From NCBI GenBank assembly GCA_019828565.1, contig JAHDYR010000011.1:372001-436000 (forward strand): a stretch of DNA of 64,000 nt, in the 5' to 3' direction. Source of the stretch: Carpediemonas membranifera (taxonomy: Eukaryota > Fornicata). Shown one piece after another: positions 1-6,723 of this stretch. The notes under the pieces were generated by a model. It had not been told where the DNA came from. It saw nothing but the letters and a program-made list of their open reading frames with translations, and made no database searches. Both the position numbers and the translations under genes were made by a program. The stretch's first letter is position 1; each line of letters starts with the position of its first letter.

Positions 1-1148
1 GTCGCGCCGAACGCATAGTCCGACGCGTCGGTCTCCATACGAAGTACCTGGCCTCTTGGGCCGAAGTACCATGCCGGATCGGATGATAGCTGTCTGGCCC
101 ACCACCGCAGGTCCGTTCGTAGGTCCTGGGGCAGGCTGGACTTTGGGTACCGCACTCGGTCGTCGCAGCCAGCGATCCTGACCTGCAGCTCTCTGAGCCG
201 GACAAGTGCCCGCGTCCCTAGTGCGAACCGGCAGAAGAGTAGCTTTCCGTGAAGGGTCTGAAGGTCCCGCTTTGTGTGTCTCTTGAGTTGCAGGTTGGCT
301 ATGAGACTGCTGTACTGAGCCCTCTTCTCCTCTGGCAGCGACATCGTCATCTCGCGCAAGTCGACTATCACGCCCAAGTAAGTTACCCTCTGGGACGGGG
401 TCAAGTGGCACTTCTCTCTCGATAGGACGACTCCAAGTGAGTCCAAGATCTCTAAGATCCGTGGGACCTGGGCGCTCAACGACACTCTCGAGCGACTGAT
501 TATGAGCAGATCGTCCAGATACACGTATATTATCAGTCCTTCGAGAAGTGAGCGCAAGATCTTCGCCATCTGTGACGTAACCGACTGAAACTGCCGTGGC
601 GCCGTTGAGAGGCCGAAAGGGAGTCCTCTTCATCTGTATTGTTCTCCCTCGAACGAGAATCCGAGTTCCTGTCGTGAGTTCTCCTCCACTAGGAGCTGGT
701 AGTACCCGGACTTCATGTCCAATGTTATTCCCCACGAGTTTCTCGGAACGCCATGCTGTATCTCTGCTAGGCCCTTCAGCCTGAATGTTAGGTCCTCTTG
801 GTATGCATTGACCGGTCTCAGGTCGTGTATCAGACGGTAGCTGCCTGCGATCTTCTTCTCTAATGTAAACAGGGGGCATATTGTCGTCGCCTCGCCCTTC
901 TCTATTGCTTTCTGTTGCAGTAGCTCCTCTAGTAGAGCCTTCATCGTGTCTGTCTCCTTCTGGAGGTGCGCATTGAGCGCCGGTGCTGCCGGGGTGACCT
1001 TCACTCCCTCTCGTAACAGTTGCACCACCTCCCTGCTGGCCCCGAGGGCCTCCCACCTCATCCACCGACGGCTCATCGAGCCCGTCAGCCCCTGTATACA
1101 CTGGGTGGAGGTGTCTTGCTGATCTTCTTGTGCTTCTTCTCTTTCCAT
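1..1148 (-). pseudogene. Reverse transcriptase/RNase H of DIRS-type element, with an in-frame stop
   Basis: Reading leftwards from ATG at 1148, the protein shows RT fingers and palm (IHDLRPVNAY, LDMKSGYYQL), then the YLDDLLI active-site motif near 530-510 and an RNase H start (METDASDYAFGA) near 40-1. The start overlaps the end of gag by about 64 nt in another frame. At 630-632 the frame is broken by a TGA just before RGLPFGLSTAPRQF. Related RTs commonly have an aromatic residue there, so a single TGG to TGA change (or a base error) is the simplest explanation. The C-terminal part is cut by the window edge. Confidence 0.8.
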
Positions 1149-1759
1149 TGCAAACAAACTCTTCGAAGTATATCGAGCCTTTTATAGTCATCGGGTTCAG
1201 GCTTAACCCTTCTCTGGCCTCTACTGGGCCCGCCCCGGTCCGAGGTCGGTTGCCGGGGCACGACGGTTGTTGTTGTTGAAGCGGGGAGAGTTGCGGCTGA
1301 AGCCGCCGAAGCCTCTCTGGAACCGCTTGGGTCGAGGAGGCGGTGGGTGGCCTTGGCCGCCTTGGCGGCCAGCACTACGAAGCGTTGCGCGTCTCGTTCT
1401 TCTCTCGAAATAGCCATGAAGTAGCGCGCAGCGGTGTCGGAGTGGCTGTCATATAGCCGTAGGAACTCGAGTCTGCGCTCGAAGACCGCCTCGATCGCGG
1501 CTTCGATCTGGTTGACGCGCGTCATCTCCGGGTTGTTGAGGATACCTCTGATGTCGGCAAGTGTCTCGCGGAGGTGGTCGTACTCCTTAGCAACGGCTCC
1601 TATCCGAGACGGGCGTCTCGGGTCCCGTGTACTGTCCTTAACCGATGAAACATCCGAACGGAGTGCCGTAATGACGTTCTGCTGCTGTTGTATGAGCTCA
1701 GCAAGGCTCTCCATGGTGACAGGCGGCGGATCAGCGTTATCCGTGTCGCCTTCGGCCAT
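1085..1759 (-). CDS. Gag-like protein of DIRS-type element
   Basis: A 224-residue ORF starting at ATG 1759 (the frame is open further upstream but has no ATG). It has an acidic N-terminus, a region with predicted helices from about residue 20 to 140, and an Ala/Thr/Arg-rich, basic C-terminus. No zinc knuckle is visible. It is called Gag only from its position directly before the RT ORF, which it overlaps, and from its resemblance in layout to the Gag of the neighbouring DIRS array. It is not similar in sequence to that Gag by eye. Confidence 0.55.
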   Translation of the reverse strand: MAEGDTDNADPPPVTMESLAELIQQQQNVITALRSDVSSVKDSTRDPRRPSRIGAVAKEYDHLRETLADIRGILNNPEMTRVNQIEAAIEAVFERRLEFLRLYDSHSDTAARYFMAISREERDAQRFVVLAAKAAKATHRLLDPSGSREASAASAATLPASTTTTVVPRQPTSDRGGPSRGQRRVKPEPDDYKRLDILRRVCLQWKEKKHKKISKTPPPSVYRG

Positions 1760-1966
1760 CCTCACGGTTTCTGCTGGAGGGATACGATCTGCTCGCGATC
1801 GGGACGGATCAAGACCGTATCCACAATCATATCTTTCGAGATTTTCTAAATATTTTGGCCATCTTTCTCGTGTCCCCGGAATCCTGTTCTGACACACCCT
1901 GACCCAGCAGTGTCAGGGCGTGAGCCACGCCCGAGGCGTGATAGCTTACATATCGATGATATGCAA

Positions 1967-2039
1967 GCCCGTCTAGCTCAGTCGGTAGAGCGCTGGACTC
2001 TTAATCCAGTGGTCGAGGGTTCGAGCCCCTCGGTGGGCG
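1967..2039 (+). tRNA. tRNA-Lys (anticodon CTT)
   Basis: A complete cloverleaf is visible. The acceptor arm GCCCGTC pairs with GGTGGGC, the D arm contains CTAGCTCAGTCGGTAGAG, the anticodon stem CTGGA/TCCAG encloses loop CTCTTAA with anticodon CTT, and the T arm contains GGTTCGAGCC. It has no intron. The discriminator base is G at 2039 and CCA is not encoded. A short T run follows (TTCTTTTGG), usable as a Pol III terminator. Confidence 0.95.
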
Positions 2040-2651
2040 CTTCTTTTGGCCCATATTTTGCTGCTGCGGCCGCCCGCGTCAAAGATGCGAAGGAAGGCAA
2101 ATGAGGATAGCCCACGTGTTGTATCGCGTTCACAGAGCTACTAGGAAGCCTTTATAGTCTCTTATTATTCTTCTTCATTGCTGCAGTCACGATAACAACG
2201 TGGAGAAGAACTTGAAGGAACGGTTCGCCAACATCACTATCTGCTTCTGGCTGTTGGGCCGATTGAGTTCCAGGATAGACTAGCATGACAAGGGGGCTAT
2301 ACATTACCGTATGTTTCAAGATGAGAAAAAACGAGAATCGATTTGGACAACCGAGAGAAACGTCTCGTACAAACCAGAGAGAGCTTTCTCGCACACTTCT
2401 CGATCCACAAGGAGTGACTCTAGCACGCATTTTAATTCTGTTTATATATTCTGCGGTTGTCGTGAATCCGCCCAGAACCGTCTCGAGGCAGCGTCAATAA
2501 CCGCAAAGCCTACAGACTTCCCTACTCGCGATTGCTGGTCCAGTTATGGCTGATCGTCGTTCACGCTGGGGACCTAGTCACATCTAGCGATCTTTACATG
2601 AGCAACCATAAATGGATAGTGGGCAGACAGAAGAAGGGCGTTGAGGCAACG
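2040..2651. other. Intergenic region between tRNA-Lys and the kinase gene
   Basis: No convincing gene is seen. The segment holds the left copy of an 85-bp repeat (2106-2190) and the presumed promoter and leader of the kinase gene. Small open frames here lack recognisable features. Confidence 0.5.
2106..2190 (+). repeat. 85-bp direct repeat, left copy
   Basis: This segment recurs at 18024-18108 in the same orientation with one mismatch (A/G near the 3' end). The two copies bracket the kinase fragment and the whole retroelement array. The right copy abuts directly the truncated end of the array. Possible origins are a segmental duplication around the array, recombination, or an assembly join between related loci. 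Confidence 0.9.
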
Positions 2652-3574
2652 ATGAATTGGCCTCAAGACGAAGATAAGTACGAACTCATTGAAATTATTG
2701 GCTCTGGAGGCTCAGCAAGTGTTTGGAAGGCCAAGTGCCTTGAGAACGACCAGTTTGTGGCCATCAAGGTCATTGATCTCGAGCACGGCAATTCCAGCTT
2801 CATAGATGAGATCAGACAGGAGATTCATACGATGACGATGACCCGCCATCCCAATCTCGTCAAGTTTTACGCCGTTTTCCCAACGGAAAAGTACCTTTGG
2901 ATCGTCATGCCCCTTCTTGAGGGCTCAATCCATGACATAATGCACGCCGTGTCCCCAGAAGGCCTCAAGGAGGAGACCGTAGGCTATATCTTGCTCGAGG
3001 TGGTCGAGGCGCTGGTATACTTTCACTCTACTGGGCGTATTCACCGAGACATCAAAGCAGGTCCGTTCCCACAGGCCCATCGCTCACATAGGAAACATAC
3101 TTGTCGACACTAATCTCTGTGTGTATCTCGCAGACTTCGGTGTCTCGGCCTCAATGCTTGATGCTGGCTCGCGCATCAACAAGCGCCAGACTTTCGTGGG
3201 CACGCCATGCTGGATGGCCCCGGAGGTTGTGGAGCAGAACAACAAGGGCTACGACCAGAAGGCGGATGTGTGGTCGCTCGGAATCACCGCTCTCGAGATG
3301 ATGTACGGCGCAGCTCCCCACTCGGACCTGCCAGCCATGAAGGTCCTCATCAAGACCCTCCAGCGCGACCCGCCTGGCCCACCGCCCGAGACTAGCTCCA
3401 AGATGAAGTCATTCATCCACGGATGCCTCAAGCGATCGCCGCAGGAGCGTCTGTCAATGAAAGAACTCTTCGGCATCCTCCAGGCGTGGGCAGCCGCCAA
3501 GAAATCCCGCATTCCTAACGGGAAGCAGCAGCTAGGCGCTCTGCTGGGCCAGTACGTGGAGTACAAGCTGACCG
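2652..3574 (+). pseudogene. SPAK/OSR1-like (GCK-VI, Ste20 family) protein kinase, 3' end replaced by retroelement
   Basis: Serine/threonine kinase with all core motifs: glycine loop GSGGSASVWKAK, VAIKVI lysine, HRDIKAGNIL catalytic loop, DFGVSA, activation-segment FVGTPCWMAPEV, and DVWSLGITALEM. The N-terminal block WPQDEDKYELIEIIGSG and overall form fit the SPAK/OSR1 branch of Ste20 kinases, which act in WNK and osmotic/ion signalling. ATG 2652 is chosen because the family usually starts close to this W-P...YEL block; ATG 2598 is an alternative. Exons are 2652-3060 and 3092-3574. The kinase domain is complete through the last helix, but at about 3575 the sequence becomes the recombinase region of the DIRS array, so any regulatory C-terminal (CCT-type) tail is lost. 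In-frame codons continue into retroelement DNA to a stop at about 3732. Confidence 0.85.
3061..3091 (+). other. 31-bp spliceosomal intron in kinase gene
   Basis: The kinase reading frame breaks inside the HRDIKAGN motif. Removing exactly 31 bp, starting GTCCGT and ending CTCACATAG, restores HRDIKAGNILVDTN with a phase-1 junction. The 3' end closely matches that of the other intron in this window (CTCACACAG). Confidence 0.85.
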
Positions 3575-5774
3575 CGTCACTCCGGAGCCCCAGTGCCTCG
3601 ATCATCTCAGCCTTGGTGATGGCGCGCGAGCCGCCGGTAGTTCCCGCCGTGCTGGCGCCCTTAGCCGCCTGCTTAACGATGTACTTGGAGTTGGCGGGCG
3701 GATGCCAGTCTTTGAGGAACTCCTGTAGCTGAACAATCCAGTAGCCCTTCCTCGCCACGTTCGATGGCCCGCAGAAGGAGCCTTCGTCCTTGAGGAAGGC
3801 TACAAGCTGGTCTCGATCCGACAGGCTGCGATCGCGAGAGCCTTCGAACCTGGCCACCCAGCCGGCCACCGTCCGAGCAGACGCGTGATTAAGGTGAATC
3901 ACTCTGTCCGACCTGAGGACTCTGTGGAAAACGTCCTGAACGCCATCACATTGAACCGTAGGCGTCCTCTGTCCTGTAGGTGAAGTAGGTGGGCCAGATC
4001 TGAGCTCGAAGCCGGGACGGAGAGACGGAGTTTCCAGGACGTCCAACTCTTGAGGAGTCTCATCTCCGGCGCTTGAACCTCTGGGTAGAGGAGAAAGACT
4101 GCTGAGGTCCAAGACCTCGGGTGTCCAGTCTGAGTCTGAACTCTCGCTGTCGCTATCTTCTGGACTATGGCTGCCATAGACGAATTGGGGGCCCAGAGGA
4201 CGCGACATCCAAGCCTTACGTCTACGTCCGCTGAGACTGTCTGGACTGGACCCCACTCCGCGAGGACAGATTCCATGCTGGACTCCAGAGAGGAAGGGAG
4301 TCGTGAGAAGCCTCTGGACAGCCGATCTGCTGCCAGGTTGATGATGCCCGGAGTGTGTAGTCCACGGAGTGTCAGGTTCCGGTCCTCCGCCTCCTTCTGG
4401 ATCTGGGCTAGAATGTGCAGGGCCTGAGGTGGAGCCTTCGTAGACCCCGCCTTGTTGAGCCAGGCCAGAGCTGATGTGTTGTCTGAGAAGATCGATAGCT
4501 CGCGTTGGGAACTCTGTCTGCCGATCAGACGGATGCCCTGTAGGATTCCCGCGAGCTCCTTCACGTTGATAGATTCTGCTCTTAGTTCTGGAGTGAACGT
4601 GCCCGAGGCTGAGGTCCCATACTCGCCGTGCACGGCTGCTCCCCACTTGACTCCAGATGCGTCTGTCGATACGACGAGGTCTAAGGAGGGGTGAGCGCCC
4701 CAAAGCGACTGAAGTTCTCTGATGTCTCGGACTGGGCGCTCTCTTAGCAGTAGCAGCCACTCTTGCAGTAGCTCCTTGGAGAGTGGGTCCTGTTGAAGGT
4801 GTCTCAGCCGGAGGAAAGCCCCGTGGGCGGTTGTAGCGAAGTAAGTCAGTCTCCCGAGGATCTTGGCCCAAGTCTCCTGATCGATGGTCTTGCCTGCCAG
4901 AGCCTGATGAATGTGAGAGGAGTAACGTTTGGCCTTGTCCGCCGGGAGGCGTATTGTAAAACTCGCGGAGTCTATCACGAGCCCCAGATAGACCAATGAC
5001 TGAGTCGGTGCCCATTCTGACTTCTCCTCTGAGGTGAGGACACAGAGGTCGGCTAGAGTCCGCCTGATGCGCGGCACCGCCCTCCTCAGGATTTCTCGGT
5101 CGCGGTGAAATAAGAGGAAGTCGTCGAGGTAGACAACGATGGTAAGACCCGTCCGAAGGGCTAGTATCTTGGCGAGTTGGTTGGTGATCGTCTGAAACAC
5201 GAACGGCGATGCGCGCCAGCCGAAGCCTAGCACTCTGTACTGAAACGCTCGTCCGTCTGGAAGATAGACTCCTAGCAGCTTGCGGTCCTCCTTCCGTACT
5301 GGTACTTGATGGTACCCGGACTTGAGGTCGAACTTGACCATCCAGTCGCCCCTCTGGAGAAGGGAGAGAGCTCTGCGCAGACCGTAGAGCCGGAAGGATG
5401 AGCGCTCTGCCGAGCAGTCGTTCAGTATCGTGAGGTTGTGAATGATCCTCTTCGACTCGCCCTTCGGCACAGTAAACAGCGAGGCGGTGTGTCGCAGGGA
5501 AGAGGGATTCACTTGCTCTATGACGCCTGTCTCTATCAAGGAAGGAATCTGCTGGACAATGAATGGGTCGACTGTCGGCTGTTGCCTTGGTGCTGGTGGT
5601 TGACTTCTCAGACGGATCTCGACCCCGTATCGTAACCAGTTGATCACCCGTTGTGATGCTCCCAACCTCTGCCACTCCCTCCACGCCGCGTTCATGCATG
5701 GAAAGAGGGTTAGGTGTGGGCTCTCTTGCCGGAGGATCCTGTCTGAGTGCGACCTCGGTCCTGAGCGCGGCCAC
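3575..5774 (-). pseudogene. Tyrosine recombinase ORF of DIRS unit A, catalytic end missing
   Basis: Same long frame as in unit B, overlapping the RT ORF, but truncated after the core-binding region at the junction with the kinase gene (3575-3585 is shared by host and element and looks like microhomology). The block with the Arg/His-x-x-Arg/Tyr catalytic residues is absent, so this copy cannot encode active recombinase. Confidence 0.8.
3899..5695 (-). CDS. Reverse transcriptase/RNase H, DIRS unit A
   Basis: Intact 598-residue ORF from ATG 5695. It contains RT motifs (KFDLKSGYHQV, VLGFGWRASPFVFQ, active site VVYLDDFLLF near residues 195-205) and an RNase H domain with acidic residues in STDASGVKWGAAVH, the ELAGIL helix, FSDNTSALAWLNK and the late AADRLSRG. 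The order RT-RNase H with no integrase or protease after it fits DIRS elements. It converts element RNA into circular DNA in these elements. The ORF lies 15 nt downstream of gag and overlaps the recombinase frame. Confidence 0.9.
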   Translation of the reverse strand: MNAAWREWQRLGASQRVINWLRYGVEIRLRSQPPAPRQQPTVDPFIVQQIPSLIETGVIEQVNPSSLRHTASLFTVPKGESKRIIHNLTILNDCSAERSSFRLYGLRRALSLLQRGDWMVKFDLKSGYHQVPVRKEDRKLLGVYLPDGRAFQYRVLGFGWRASPFVFQTITNQLAKILALRTGLTIVVYLDDFLLFHRDREILRRAVPRIRRTLADLCVLTSEEKSEWAPTQSLVYLGLVIDSASFTIRLPADKAKRYSSHIHQALAGKTIDQETWAKILGRLTYFATTAHGAFLRLRHLQQDPLSKELLQEWLLLLRERPVRDIRELQSLWGAHPSLDLVVSTDASGVKWGAAVHGEYGTSASGTFTPELRAESINVKELAGILQGIRLIGRQSSQRELSIFSDNTSALAWLNKAGSTKAPPQALHILAQIQKEAEDRNLTLRGLHTPGIINLAADRLSRGFSRLPSSLESSMESVLAEWGPVQTVSADVDVRLGCRVLWAPNSSMAAIVQKIATARVQTQTGHPRSWTSAVFLLYPEVQAPEMRLLKSWTSWKLRLSVPASSSDLAHLLHLQDRGRLRFNVMAFRTFSTESSGRTE

Positions 5775-6192
5775 CGCGGCGAAAATTAGCGTCGCGCTTA
5801 TCGCCCTTAGACTTGGCGCGGGCCGCCAGTTCCAGGACCTCGTCGCGATCAGGCACGCCCTTCGCCTTGCAATAGTTCTCGAACCGCTCTGCAGTAGCGT
5901 CAGTGTACACGTCCTTGATTAGAAGGTACTGGATTCTTGCAAAGAGAATGTTCCCGATCTCCTTCATCTTTGCGCCGTTCTCGATCCTATTCATGGTCTT
6001 GTATACGAATCTGGCCTCATCTTCGAGGCCGAACCTCTTTGGCATCTCCAGGAACAGTGGACGGCGAGCTGCTTCTGCTTGCTGCTCCAAAATTGCTTCC
6101 GATTGTATCTTAACCAAGCGCTCCAGCTTCTCGATACGCTTGTTAAGCTCATCGGGACTGTCTTGCGGCGGCAGGTCTTCGTTATCAGACAT
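5710..6192 (-). CDS. Gag, DIRS unit A
   Basis: 160-residue ORF from ATG 6192. It has an acidic start (SDNEDLPPQDSPDEL), a helical or coiled-coil stretch at about residues 15-45, a middle structural region, and an Arg/Gly-rich basic tail suited to binding RNA. No zinc knuckle is present. It is the first gene of the unit and lies 28 nt downstream of the TGCACTTTA motif (coding strand). Identical copies occur in units B and C. Confidence 0.75.
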   Translation of the reverse strand: MSDNEDLPPQDSPDELNKRIEKLERLVKIQSEAILEQQAEAARRPLFLEMPKRFGLEDEARFVYKTMNRIENGAKMKEIGNILFARIQYLLIKDVYTDATAERFENYCKAKGVPDRDEVLELAARAKSKGDKRDANFRRGGRAQDRGRTQTGSSGKRAHT

Positions 6193-6330
6193 CCTGCCGA
6201 TGCGTTTCGAAGTGTGACCTAAAGTGCACATTGATCGGCGCGCGCAGGTGCCAGTGATGGTCCTGTGACAGGATCCACAAAGTGTGGCTCTATAACAGAG
6301 AGCCCTCCTCTTAAATCCAACCAAAATGGG
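6193..6330 (-). repeat. DIRS leader block, copy 1 (unit A)
   Basis: A 138-bp block directly upstream of gag. It recurs at 6430-6567 and 9893-10030, and in truncated form at 17943-18023. It contains the TGCACTTTA motif and a palindrome-rich stretch (GGCGCGCGC), and probably represents promoter plus part of the element terminus or internal junction. Confidence 0.85.
6220..6230 (-). promoter_or_regulatory. Putative core promoter motif upstream of gag A
   Basis: On the coding strand the motif reads TGTGCACTTTA, 28 nt before the gag ATG. The same motif is found upstream of gag B, gag C, the actin-related gene and the transposon-borne kinase gene, always 19-29 nt from the ATG. Function as a promoter or initiator is inferred. 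Confidence 0.5.
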
Positions 6331-6429
6331 GGGGGCGAGTATTTACTTCGGGTGGCTTCCCCGAGCTCTTATGACAGACCCGGGTAAATCCTCGTCTCGC
6401 GGTCCGGTCAGGTCCTAACGGCTCCGACA
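6331..6429. repeat. DIRS spacer with imperfect inverted repeat (possible terminal repeat)
   Basis: Unique 99 bp between two copies of the leader block. Imperfect arms GCGAGTATTTACTTCGGGT (6335-6353) and ACCCGGGTAAATCCTCG (6378-6394) face each other. DIRS elements have inverted terminal repeats and an internal complementary region used in circle formation; this spacer is the best candidate for a terminus, seen only at the A/B junction. Confidence 0.45.
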
Positions 6430-6567
6430 CCTGCCGATGCGTTTCGAAGTGTGACCTAAAGTGCACATTGATCGGCGCGCGCAGGTGCCAGTGATGGTCC
6501 TGTGACAGGATCCACAAAGTGTGGCTCTATAACAGAGAGCCCTCCTCTTAAATCCAACCAAAATGGG
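6430..6567 (-). repeat. DIRS leader block, copy 2
   Basis: Second copy of the 138-bp leader block, here not followed by a gag gene of its own but directly by the 3' end of unit B. It makes the A/B junction different from the B/C junction. Confidence 0.85.
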
Positions 6568-6723
6568 ACAATCCCGCAAGACGTCCCTGTGGGACTAAAG
6601 CTTTGGGCCGGCGAGTCTATCTCGCCTCGACCAGAGTTAAGAATTAATGATGAATCCAGGCCGGCGAGTCCGTCTCGCCTCGGCCGTTCCCCCTCGAACG
6701 CGGATGTTTAATGGAGGGGGTGG

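Larger units (their letters stand above)
1..1897 (-). mobile_element. DIRS-type (tyrosine recombinase) retroelement, 5' part only
   Basis: This is the gag plus reverse transcriptase/RNase H portion of a retroelement on the minus strand, running off the left edge of the window. Order on the minus strand is gag-like ORF, then RT, then RNase H. The RT protein resembles the DIRS-type RT of the array further right (shared start of the RT region around R-W-x-x-W-E/Q-x-L-G-A-S, and YLDD active site) but is clearly a different family. The recombinase that would define it as DIRS lies outside the window, so the class is inferred from RT similarity. Its 5' end lies about 70 bp from the tRNA-Lys gene. 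Confidence 0.75.

Noticed and set aside
2152-2430. Minus-strand small ORF with a hydrophobic segment upstream of the kinase
   Set aside because: It overlaps the 85-bp repeat, has no features of a known protein, and the right repeat copy is not followed by the same frame.
3121-3732. Apparent natural kinase C-terminus running to a stop at about 3732
   Set aside because: From about 3575 the DNA is identical to the recombinase region of the DIRS units on the opposite strand, so these codons are retroelement sequence read in antisense.
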